From contig NZ_AECZ01000011.1 of the NCBI RefSeq assembly GCF_000179555.1, positions 82,608 to 146,607 of the forward strand: a stretch of DNA of 64,000 bases. The letters are read 5' to 3'. The notes beneath the pieces are model-generated. The model searched no databases and was not told the DNA's origin. It worked only from the letters and a program-made list of their open reading frames with translations. Made by a program: the position numbers and the translations under genes. Every line of letters starts with the position of its first letter. The first letter of the stretch is position 1. This DNA is from Solidesulfovibrio fructosivorans JJ] (GTDB taxonomy: Bacteria > Desulfobacterota > Desulfovibrionia > Desulfovibrionales > Desulfovibrionaceae). This document shows positions 51,322-58,578 of the stretch, in pieces.

Positions 51322-52581
51322 TCAGCCCCGCACCTGGCCGTTGCCGAGCGTCACGAACTTGGCGCTGGTCAGCTCCACAAGGCCCATGGGGCCGTAGGCG
51401 TGGAGCTTGGAGGTGGAGATGCCGATCTCGGCCCCAAGGCCCAACTCGCCGCCGTCGTTAAAGCGCGTGGAGCAGTTGACCCCGACCATGGAGGCGTCGG
51501 CCCGGCGCAGAAAATCCATGGCCCGTCCGTGGTGCTCGGTCAGGATGACCTCGGTGTGGTTGGAGCCGTAGCGGTGGATGTGGGCAAGCGCCTCGTCCAT
51601 GGAATCCACCACTTTGACGGCGAGGATCAGGTCGTGAAACTCGTGGCCGTAATCCTCGGGCGCGGCCGGAGCGGCTCCCTCGCCAAGAAGCGGCAGGGCG
51701 CGCGGACAGGCCCGAAGCGTGACGCCGGCACGGCGCAGGGCCGAGCCGACCCGGGGCAAGAATTCCGGGGCGACGTCCGCGTGCACGAGCAGGCACTCCA
51801 GGGCGTTGCACACCCCGGGCCGCTGGGCCTTGGCGTTGACGATCACCTTTTCGGCCATGGCCAGATCGGCCTCGGCGTCGACATAGGCGTGGCACACCCC
51901 CTTGAAATGCTTGAGCACCGGCATGGTGGCGGCGTCGACCACGGCCCGGATGAGCCCTTCCCCGCCGCGCGGGATGATGACGTCGATATATTGGTCGAGC
52001 TTGCACAGCGCGGCCACGGCGGCCCGGTCGCTTGTGGGCACGAGCTGGGCGGCGTCGGCGGGAAGGCCGGCGGCGGCCAGGGCCTCGCGCAAGAGCGCGG
52101 CCAGGGCCTTGTTGGACTCCAGGGCCTCGGAACCGCCCTTTAAAATCACGGCGTTGCCGGCCTTGAGGCACAGGATGGCGGCGTCGATGGTGACGTTGGG
52201 CCGGGATTCGTAGATCATGCAGATAACGCCCAGGGGCACGCGCATGCGCCCGACAAGGAGGCCATTGGGGCGCGGGCGCATGGCCTCGATGCCGCCCACC
52301 GGATCGGGCAAGGCGATGATCTCGCGGCAGGCGGCGGCCATGGCGTCCATGATGGCCGGGGTCAACGTCAGGCGATTTACGCGCGGGGCATCCATGCCGG
52401 CGGCCTTGGCCGCCTCCACGTCCCGGGCGTTGGCGGCCATGACCGCCTCGCGGCGGGTGGCGAGCAAATCGGCCAGGGCGGCCAGAAAGGTGTCCTTGGC
52501 CGCGCCGGAAGCCCCGGCCAGAAGCCGGGAGGCGTCCCTGGCCCGGACGGCCATCTGTTCCATGTCGGTTGCCACGCTCAT
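51322..52581 (-). CDS. proA: gamma-glutamyl phosphate reductase
   Basis: ProA reduces glutamyl-5-phosphate to the semialdehyde in proline synthesis. The 419-residue aldehyde-dehydrogenase-fold enzyme has GVICMIYESRPNVTIDAA, ILKGGSEALESN, IIPRGGEGLIRAV and the catalytic cysteine in RPGVCNALECLLVH. NCSTRFNDGGELGLGAEIGIST (with a turn in the middle) and LHAYGPMGL are conserved at the C-terminus. GGAGG precedes the ATG at 52581. proB is not in the window. Confidence 0.96.
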   Translation of the reverse strand: MSVATDMEQMAVRARDASRLLAGASGAAKDTFLAALADLLATRREAVMAANARDVEAAKAAGMDAPRVNRLTLTPAIMDAMAAACREIIALPDPVGGIEAMRPRPNGLLVGRMRVPLGVICMIYESRPNVTIDAAILCLKAGNAVILKGGSEALESNKALAALLREALAAAGLPADAAQLVPTSDRAAVAALCKLDQYIDVIIPRGGEGLIRAVVDAATMPVLKHFKGVCHAYVDAEADLAMAEKVIVNAKAQRPGVCNALECLLVHADVAPEFLPRVGSALRRAGVTLRACPRALPLLGEGAAPAAPEDYGHEFHDLILAVKVVDSMDEALAHIHRYGSNHTEVILTEHHGRAMDFLRRADASMVGVNCSTRFNDGGELGLGAEIGISTSKLHAYGPMGLVELTSAKFVTLGNGQVRG

Positions 52582-52650
52582 GGGACCTCCCCGTGTTGTG
52601 ACGGATGGCATCGTAAAGGGTTGCGTTTTAGCCGTCAGAAGCCCGTTTCG

Positions 52651-53277
52651 TCAATCACCGTCGGCAACGGCGGCCAGAACCACGCCCGTGACGGTCTTGC
52701 CGGACCGGGTGCGCACCTTGGGCGTATCGGCAAAGGCCACCCGGTAGCCGACCGCTCCGAAAAGGCCCTCGAGTTCCTCCAGGGTGAAATGGTGGGCCGT
52801 GTAGAGCACCCTGCCCTCCTCCCGGACGACGAAACTGCCGGCCTCGCCCGTTTCGGGCAACCCCGCTTCGTAGCGGGCCGTGTAGTAAGGCAGATCCCAG
52901 TTTTGCAGAAAATCGGCCACGCACAGCACCCGGCAGCCGACCCGGCGGGCCTCGGCCAAGACGTCCAGGCGGACTTGCCGGGGATTGAGCGTGGTCAGCA
53001 CGGCATGGATGATGCCGGCGTCGAAGGCATCGTCGGCAAAGGGCAAGGCGGCGAGATCCGCCCGCACCACGCGACAGCCCTGGTCGGCGGCGGCGGCCAG
53101 ACTCGGAAAATTGCGGTCCGCGCCCACGGCGAAGCGGCCGGTTCCGGCCATTTCCCCGAGCATCCGGCCCGCGCCGCAGCCCAGGTCCAACACCCGGGCG
53201 TTTGGCTTCAAATAGGCCGCCACCCTCGGATCGAGAATCAAACTTGAAGGAACGCCTGAAGTTTCATCCCAGTACAT
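52651..53277 (-). CDS. class I SAM-dependent methyltransferase
   Basis: The 208-residue protein has the Rossmann methyltransferase core: motif I VLDLGCGAGRML, a post-I acidic VGADRNF, motif II/III ADLAALPFADDAFDAGIIHAVL. The C-terminal half (YTARYEAGLPETGEAGSFVV, YTAHHFTLEELEGLF) resembles the UbiE/Menaquinone-type or tellurite-resistance-type families, but the substrate is not recognisable. GGAGG lies nine bases ahead of the ATG. It is isolated by a hairpin upstream and by about 70 bases from proA downstream. Confidence 0.83.
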   Translation of the reverse strand: MYWDETSGVPSSLILDPRVAAYLKPNARVLDLGCGAGRMLGEMAGTGRFAVGADRNFPSLAAAADQGCRVVRADLAALPFADDAFDAGIIHAVLTTLNPRQVRLDVLAEARRVGCRVLCVADFLQNWDLPYYTARYEAGLPETGEAGSFVVREEGRVLYTAHHFTLEELEGLFGAVGYRVAFADTPKVRTRSGKTVTGVVLAAVADGD

Positions 53278-53342
53278 CTTCTCCTCCCTTTTCGTGGAAG
53301 CACTCGCCGCCCTTCCCCCTTTCGAAAGTTTTTGAAGGGGGT

Positions 53343-53378
53343 CCAGGGGGAAACTTTTTTCAAAAAGTTTCCCCCTGG
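53343..53378. repeat. long hairpin element, copy 4
   Basis: CCAGGGGGAAACTTTTT (53343-53359) pairs perfectly with AAAAAGTTTCCCCCTGG (53362-53378). It belongs to the same class as 21925-21956 and 24268-24305, including the preceding GAAAGTTTTTGAAGGGGGTCC. It lies 39 bases after the HAD gene stop on the minus strand and is a likely terminator. Confidence 0.78.
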
Positions 53379-53417
53379 CCGCCGGAGGCATTTCTCCCCT
53401 CCCCTCCTTCCCCGCGC

Positions 53418-54164
53418 CTAGCCCTGCTCCTCGAAAAAACGCACCGCGTTTCGCAGTTCGCCGAAGTTGTAGATGTTGTAATGGGCCTCGACGCCGTCCA
53501 TGGATTGCTGCCCCTGGCCGGAGGCGAAAAAGACCGTGCGCAGCCCGGCCTGGCGCGCGCCGTAAACGTCGCGGTACATGTCGTTGCCGACAAAAAGCAC
53601 TTCCCCGGCATGCAGATGCATGCGTTTGAGGGCCAGGGCGAAGATGCGCGGATCGGGCTTGCGGTAGCCGAGGTCGCCGGAGACGATGACGGGGTAGAAA
53701 TAGGAATCGAGGCCGACCATGCGCATCTCGGGCACGGCCCAGGCCGTCTGGGCGTCGGTCAGGGCGGCGAGGCGATAGCGCGGCCGCAGCTCGTCGAGGA
53801 CCTCGCGCACGCCGGGGTAGAGTTCCAGGCAATTGAGCGCGATGCCCCGGTAGAGCTCGGCCAGAAAATGCGGCAGCACGGCCAGCTTGTTTTTGGGGAT
53901 CGTCACCCCGGACCGACCGGCCCGGTCCAAAATGAATTCCCGCCACACGGCCACGGCGTCGAACTCCGGATACTGCTCCCCGCCGCGCCGGCGCTGGTCC
54001 TTTAGAATCTGGTAATAGCCGTCGCGCACGTCGCCCCGGTTGGTGCGGATGCCGTAATACTTGAGCAGGTGGCTGATGGAACGGTAGATCTGCTCGTTGC
54101 CCTCGTCGGTTTCGATATGGACGAGGGTGCCGTTGATGTCGAAAATGATGCCCCGCACCGTCAT
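53418..54164 (-). CDS. HAD-superfamily hydrolase coupled to an APH-like kinase
   Basis: The 248-residue protein has the HAD fold: motif I FDINGTLV (nucleophile D9), motif II AALTDAQTAW, motif III lysine in YRKPDPRIF and motif IV VGNDMYRDVYGA. The second position of motif I is Asn (DxNGT) where most HAD phosphatases have Asp (DxDGT) as the general acid/base, so catalysis may be altered. The cap domain spans about residues 20-120. It overlaps the upstream phosphotransferase gene by four bases (ATGA), which suggests that both act on the same compound. Confidence 0.88.
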   Translation of the reverse strand: MTVRGIIFDINGTLVHIETDEGNEQIYRSISHLLKYYGIRTNRGDVRDGYYQILKDQRRRGGEQYPEFDAVAVWREFILDRAGRSGVTIPKNKLAVLPHFLAELYRGIALNCLELYPGVREVLDELRPRYRLAALTDAQTAWAVPEMRMVGLDSYFYPVIVSGDLGYRKPDPRIFALALKRMHLHAGEVLFVGNDMYRDVYGARQAGLRTVFFASGQGQQSMDGVEAHYNIYNFGELRNAVRFFEEQG

Positions 54165-55174
54165 GCCAAACCTCCCTTTAAAATGGCCTTGCCCTCCTGG
54201 ATGAGCCGTCTTCTGTAGGCGTCGTCGAGCCAGTGGTTGCGGGCGATGCGCAGAAGCGTCAGGCCAAGATAAAACGGCAGCCGTGCCGTTATGGCGTCGA
54301 AGGCCCGCTTCCTGTCGGGAAAATGCCCGGCGTATTCCCACAGGAAATGGCCGATGAACGGTTCCGAACGGGCGGGGTTGCCCGTCGCCAACATAAAGCA
54401 GTGCTTGAGCTCCCCGCAAAGCCGGCCCACGTCGTAGACCCGGTCGTCGCGGTGCATGCGCTCGAGGTCGATGGCGCACACGTCGCGACCATGGCCGAAG
54501 AGAAAATTGGAGGGTGTGGCGTCGCCGTGGACGCAGACCTGCGCGTCCTGCCACACCTCGGGCCGGGCGGCGTAGGCCCGGGAAAGCTCGCGCAGCCGGT
54601 CGAGGCGCCGGGAGGACGCCATGCCCTGCCCGCCAAGATAGGTCAGCACCCGCTCGAAATAGGCCTGGGTACGGGTGAAATCCACCCGTTCGCCGCCGGC
54701 CGTGCCGTTGTGGAGCCGGGCGAAAAACCGGGCCAAACCGGACAGCTTGGTGAAAAGCCTGTCCGAGCGGCCCGCTCCGGCGGCCTCCGCGATGACGGCG
54801 TCGAGCTGTTCGCCGGTCACATGCTCCACCACGAGCAGGTCCCCGAGATCGCGATTGGCTCCCAAGGGGCGCACAACGGTATCCGGCGGCCCGGTAAAGC
54901 CCAGGCTTCTCACGTATTCGAGATTGCGATATTCGTTTTGCGCGGACTGGGGCGCGTTGCTGCCGTTTAAGCCCCGGGCGCGGGCGTAGAACTTGCCCAC
55001 CACCCGGGCCCCGCTCCATTTGTCCTCGTAGAGGTAGACGTCGCTTTCGGCCGAAACGCGGTAGACCCGCCAGCGCGGTTCCCGCCCGGCCGCCGTAAGC
55101 TGGGGCAGGATGCAGTCCCGCAAATAGCCCTGCAAGGGATCGTTTAACGAGAGGTGTCCGAGGTAGACGCGCAT
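54161..55174 (-). CDS. aminoglycoside-phosphotransferase-family kinase
   Basis: The 337-residue protein has an N-lobe with VYLYEDKWSGARVVGKFY (lysine for ATP) and a C-lobe with VCVHGDATPSNFLFG, where H216-G-D is the Brenner motif, and VCAIDLERMH supplying the second aspartate. The intervening LLVVEHVTGEQLD is the hinge. Such enzymes phosphorylate sugars, choline, homoserine or aminoglycosides; substrate cannot be read from sequence. It is translationally coupled to a HAD-type hydrolase, a kinase-phosphatase pairing. It is divergent from the CULT gene cluster, with about 120 bases between. Confidence 0.87.
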   Translation of the reverse strand: MRVYLGHLSLNDPLQGYLRDCILPQLTAAGREPRWRVYRVSAESDVYLYEDKWSGARVVGKFYARARGLNGSNAPQSAQNEYRNLEYVRSLGFTGPPDTVVRPLGANRDLGDLLVVEHVTGEQLDAVIAEAAGAGRSDRLFTKLSGLARFFARLHNGTAGGERVDFTRTQAYFERVLTYLGGQGMASSRRLDRLRELSRAYAARPEVWQDAQVCVHGDATPSNFLFGHGRDVCAIDLERMHRDDRVYDVGRLCGELKHCFMLATGNPARSEPFIGHFLWEYAGHFPDRKRAFDAITARLPFYLGLTLLRIARNHWLDDAYRRRLIQEGKAILKGGLA

Positions 55175-55294
55175 TCAAAAAAAACCATGTGGCGGCCGGT
55201 TTGGCGAGCCGGTCTGCCACCGGGCCGCCCCATCGGGAAAATTGTATAAAAGCACCGGCCCGCGCGCAATGGAAATCGCCAGCCGGAGCCATCC

Positions 55295-55762
55295 ATGCCC
55301 CTTTCCCCCTTCCCACGGGTCATCCAGCCGCCCCGTCCCATCCCGAGGTGGGGCCGCGCGCCGGGTGACGGGCCGGGCAGGACCGGGCGGCCCGGCCGGA
55401 TGATCGAACCCCGGGCCGGGGCCGCCCTGCCGGGCGACCGCCCCCTTTGCTGTATCGCCTGCCGCGCCGTGGTCACCTCCGAAAACCGGCGCATCACGGT
55501 CGACGGCGACCACCGCCATACCTTCGCCAATCCGTACGGCCACATTTTCGAGATCGGCTGTTTTGCCGCCGCCCCCGGTTGCCTGGGGGCCGGGGCGGTG
55601 ACGTCGGATTTTTCCTGGTTCCCGGGAACACGCTGGCAAATGGCGCTTTGCGCGGTGTGCCGGCTCCACCTTGGCTGGCGTTATGTCCCTGTATCCGGGG
55701 GATTTTTCTTCGGGCTGATCCTCAACCGCCTGGTGTCCGGTCCGGCCGCATCCGAGGTCTGA
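55295..55762 (+). CDS. cereblon-like CULT domain protein, full tri-Trp cage
   Basis: The 155-residue protein has a Pro/Gly/Arg-rich N-terminus and a CULT domain (about 48-150), the fold in which human cereblon binds thalidomide. Zinc cysteines occur in LCCIACRAV and LCAVCRLH. The ligand cage is complete: W108 and W114 in SWFPGTRW and W128 in HLGWRY, spaced 6 and 14 residues exactly as W380, W386 and W400 of human cereblon. There is no Lon or DDB1-binding part. Bacterial CULT proteins are known structurally (Magnetospirillum), but their physiological ligand and role are not established. The start at 55295 has a weak ribosome site; ATG 55400 would leave mainly the domain. Confidence 0.86.
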   Translation: MPLSPFPRVIQPPRPIPRWGRAPGDGPGRTGRPGRMIEPRAGAALPGDRPLCCIACRAVVTSENRRITVDGDHRHTFANPYGHIFEIGCFAAAPGCLGAGAVTSDFSWFPGTRWQMALCAVCRLHLGWRYVPVSGGFFFGLILNRLVSGPAASEV

Positions 55763-55797
55763 GGATGTGAAAAAATGCGCATAATTCGTCTTGGCCA

Positions 55798-55850
55798 GCT
55801 AAATTTAACTTGACTAAATCAACTAAAATAGCATTTTTTGACTTAAATGC
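55798..55850 (+). promoter_or_regulatory. A+T-rich regulatory region before the second CULT gene
   Basis: About 50 bases of markedly A+T-rich sequence interrupt otherwise GC-rich DNA. They contain the palindrome TTGACTAAATCAA (55810-55822), a TAAAAT element (55824-55829) and a second TTGACTT (near 55838). A promoter with an overlapping operator is likely, but no standard -35/-10 spacing could be fixed. The second CULT start lies about 50-75 bases downstream. Confidence 0.45.
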
Positions 55851-55900
55851 AAACGGAAAAGGGCCGTCGTCCAACACGGCTTCGACCCGAGGAGCATTTC

Positions 55901-56335
55901 ATGAAAGCCTCAGGCGTGTTTTTGACAACAAATTCAGCAGATGACCTGATCTTAGAGCCGCAGCCCAGGTTCGTGTTCGACAATCCCGACCTAGCCCACG
56001 CCGACCGCATCGCCTGCGCCGTGTGCGAGATGGAAGTCACCCGGGCGGGCATGCGCATCGCCATCGGCGGACACCACCGCCACACCTTCCCCACCGCCAA
56101 GGGCGTGGATCAGGAATTCGGCTGTTTCTCCCTGGCCCCCGGCTGCCGCGTCATCGGCCACTTCAAGCTGGACTTCACCGGCGAGGACGACGGGTTGTGG
56201 CAGACGGCCTTTTGCGCCACCTGCGGCGCCCACCTCGGCTGGTATTACCTGTCTTCCAGGGGGCTGGGCTTTTTCGGCCTGATCCAGGACCGCCTGCTCG
56301 CCCTGCCGGAAGATATGGCTGGTCTGCCCGAATAA
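55901..56335 (+). CDS. cereblon-like CULT domain protein, two-Trp variant
   Basis: The 144-residue protein has zinc-site cysteines in CAVCEMEV and CATCGAHLGW and the shared block QEFGCFSLAPGCRVIGHF. W100 and W114 have the 14-residue spacing of the second and third cage tryptophans. The first cage position, six residues before W100, is G94 instead of Trp, so the ligand pocket is open on one side. Histidines in GGHHRHTF are shared with both neighbours. GAGGAG lies seven bases ahead of the ATG at 55901. An A+T-rich candidate promoter precedes it. It is more similar to the third copy than to the first. Confidence 0.85.
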   Translation: MKASGVFLTTNSADDLILEPQPRFVFDNPDLAHADRIACAVCEMEVTRAGMRIAIGGHHRHTFPTAKGVDQEFGCFSLAPGCRVIGHFKLDFTGEDDGLWQTAFCATCGAHLGWYYLSSRGLGFFGLIQDRLLALPEDMAGLPE

Positions 56336-56497
56336 CGTCCCCGCCGGGGCGCGGCAGGTCCGCGACCGGAAACTTTCCGGCCGACGCTTGCCTGCGCCCG
56401 CGGCGTGACTATTTAAAAAACGAACTCCGAAAGGAGGAAATAAACAGACAACGGGAGCGCCACCGCAGCACACGCAAGCGGCCCGTGGGGAGCCCCC

Positions 56498-56968
56498 ATG
56501 AACAAGCATATCACCCTTTTCACCACCAACCCGCCCTTCCATCTCACCTACGACCTGGACGAGGCGGACAAGACGGACGATACGGGCACTTTCCCCCGCC
56601 CCTGCATCACCAATCCGGCCCTGGCCCATGGCGACCGCTTCGTCTGCGCCCAATGCGGGGCCGCCATCACCAGTTCGGCCCTGCGCATCGCCGTCGACGG
56701 CTCCCACCGCCACACCGTGCCGTCCGGCTTCGGCCCGGACCAGGAAATCGGCTGTTTCTCCCTTGCCCCGGGCTGCGCCGTCATCGGGCATTTCGCCATG
56801 GATTTCGCCAAGCCCTCGCGAGGCCAGTGGCGCATGGCCGTTTGCGCCACCTGCGGCGCACACCTCGGCTGGCATCACCATGCCGACGACGGCACCGGTT
56901 TTTTCGGCCTGATTCTCGACCGCCTGGACGTCGGGGACGAGGCGACGGACCAAGACCAAGACGGCTAA
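56498..56968 (+). CDS. cereblon-like CULT domain protein, two-Trp variant
   Basis: The 156-residue protein repeats the family pattern: CAQCGAAI and CATCGAHLGWHH for zinc, GSHRHTVPSGFGPDQEIGC in the middle (in two parts) and FSLAPGCAVIGHFAMDF. W111 and W125 match cage positions two and three; the first position is K105. The residue after the last tryptophan is His where cereblon has an aromatic pocket residue two places on, so ligand choice may differ from copy two. An N-terminal extension of about 45 residues is Thr/Asp-rich. GGGGAG lies upstream of the ATG. A bidirectional terminator follows. Confidence 0.85.
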   Translation: MNKHITLFTTNPPFHLTYDLDEADKTDDTGTFPRPCITNPALAHGDRFVCAQCGAAITSSALRIAVDGSHRHTVPSGFGPDQEIGCFSLAPGCAVIGHFAMDFAKPSRGQWRMAVCATCGAHLGWHHHADDGTGFFGLILDRLDVGDEATDQDQDG

Positions 56969-56991
56969 CTTCCCAGCTTTTCGGACGCAAA

Positions 56992-57021
56992 AAAGGCCGG
57001 AGGCTCACGCCTCCGGCCTTT
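56992..57021. terminator. bidirectional terminator after the CULT genes
   Basis: AAAGGCCGGAGGC (56992-57004) pairs perfectly with GCCTCCGGCCTTT (57009-57021) over a TCAC loop, flanked by an A-run on the left and T on the right. It lies between convergent genes and should stop both transcripts. Confidence 0.9.
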
Positions 57022-57043
57022 GACTTCAATTGGCCTTTACGAG

Positions 57044-57286
57044 TCAAACCTTGGAAACCGTGACCACATCCTCGAATTCGGCCGTGACCTTGAAGGTCTT
57101 TCCCTCGGATTCGACACAGTAGTCGCAGCCGGGAAAGAGCTGGATCGTCGGCGTGAACGCATCGCCTACATAGAGGTCCTTGGCCTCGCCGTTGGTCTCG
57201 AACCGGATGGTCGTCCCGTCGCCAAGCGTCACCATCTGTTCGTGATCAATGCTGACGGGCAGATCGGCTTCGGTGAACTCGCTCAT
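57044..57286 (-). CDS. small acidic protein of unknown function
   Basis: The 80-residue protein reads MSEFTEADLPVSIDHEQMV at its start and TLGDGTTIRFETNGEAKDL in its middle, with two cysteines in PGCDYCVESEG. It has no signal peptide or membrane helix and is strongly acidic, with alternating hydrophobic residues suggesting a small beta barrel. AGGCTGCC before the ATG is a weak ribosome site. It stands alone between a terminator and the DHS-like gene. The family is not recognised. Confidence 0.65.
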   Translation of the reverse strand: MSEFTEADLPVSIDHEQMVTLGDGTTIRFETNGEAKDLYVGDAFTPTIQLFPGCDYCVESEGKTFKVTAEFEDVVTVSKV

Positions 57287-57422
57287 GGCAGCCTCCAGGG
57301 TTTGCGGTTTCGTGCGTTATGCGTTTCCCCGCGCGGGCGGGCCGAAATGCGTTCTCGTTTCCGCGATTTCAAGCTACGCCCATTCCCATTGACTGCCAAG
57401 AGTTTGCGCTTTTTATCACGAA

Positions 57423-58394
57423 CTACCAGCCCAAAACGTAGCCGAAAATCAGCGGGGCCACGAGGGAGGCGTCGGAGTTGATCATGAAACGCGGCGTGTC
57501 CACGTCCAGCTTGCCCCAGGTGATCTTCTCGTTGGGCACGGCCCCGGAGTAGGAGCCGTAGGACGTGGTCGAATCGCCGATCTGGGCGAAGTAGGCCCAG
57601 AAAGGCGTGTCCTCGATCCGCAGGTCCTGGATCAGCATGGGCACCACGCAGATGGAAAAATCGGCCGCTATGCCGCCGCCGATCTGGAAAAATCCGACCG
57701 GCGTGTCGGTCCTGGCCTGCTCCGTGTACCACTTGGCCAAAAGCTCCATCTGTTCGGTGCCGTGCCGCACCGCGTCGTGGCTCTTCACATGGCCCTGCAT
57801 AACCTCGGCGCAAAAAATGTTGCCAAGCGTGCTGTCCTCGAAACCGGGGGTGAAGATGGGCAGTCCCTTTTCCTTGGCGGCCAGCACCCAGGAATGTTCG
57901 CGCGGAATCTGGAAAAACTCCGCAATGTCGGACTGGTCCAGCAGCGCGTACATATATTCGTAGGGGAACTTCGACTGGCCGGTCTCGGCCGCGTCGACCC
58001 AGAGCTTGGAGATACGGTGCTGCACCTGCCGCATGATGCCCTCGGGAATGCAGGTGTCGGTCACGCGGTTGAAGCCGCCCTCGTAAAGCTCCTTTTCCGC
58101 CTCGGGCGAGAGATCCCGGTATTCGGGGACCATCTTGTACTCGTTGTGATTGAAGAGGTTGAAGAGGTCCTCCTCAAGGTTGGCGGCGGTGCAGCTTATG
58201 GCGTGGACCTTGTCCTTGCGGATCATCTCGGCCAGGGAAATGCCGAGCTCGCAAGTGCTCATGGCCCCGGCCATGGACAAGAACATCTTGCCGCCCTTGC
58301 CGAGCAGGTCGTTCCAGGCCTTGGCGGCGTCCAGGGTCTCGCGGGCGTTGAAGTGACGGAAATGGGTTTCCATGAAACGGGATATGGCGGCCAT
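57423..58394 (-). CDS. deoxyhypusine-synthase-like protein lacking the catalytic lysine
   Basis: The 323-residue protein belongs to the deoxyhypusine synthase superfamily. Shared stretches are FLSMAGAMSTCELG, ISCTAANLEEDLFN, PIFTPGFEDSTLGN and SDASLVAPLIFGY, covering the NAD and polyamine sites. In true DHS the reaction goes through a lysine (K329 in human) within GGGxxKHH; here the segment is FFQIGGGIAADFSIC, without lysine. Bacteria have no eIF5A, so another polyamine-related activity is likely, but no polyamine gene is nearby. Two start codons are adjacent; 58394 is better spaced from AAGGAG. About 180 bases upstream to dxs show no gene. Confidence 0.85.
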   Translation of the reverse strand: MAAISRFMETHFRHFNARETLDAAKAWNDLLGKGGKMFLSMAGAMSTCELGISLAEMIRKDKVHAISCTAANLEEDLFNLFNHNEYKMVPEYRDLSPEAEKELYEGGFNRVTDTCIPEGIMRQVQHRISKLWVDAAETGQSKFPYEYMYALLDQSDIAEFFQIPREHSWVLAAKEKGLPIFTPGFEDSTLGNIFCAEVMQGHVKSHDAVRHGTEQMELLAKWYTEQARTDTPVGFFQIGGGIAADFSICVVPMLIQDLRIEDTPFWAYFAQIGDSTTSYGSYSGAVPNEKITWGKLDVDTPRFMINSDASLVAPLIFGYVLGW

Positions 58395-58578
58395 CATGAC
58401 TCCTTCGGTTATGTCGGGGCGGGGCTGTATGGGGAAAATCCCCGCACCACGTGATGCCTGGGCAGTGGGCGAATGTGCCTTGATAACAGGTATGGCCCAG
58501 GACGCGAGAACGAGAAACATAGCCGCTCTTGGGCGCACCGTAAAGCGGCGCGCCCCGGACTTTCCCGCACAAATGGGG

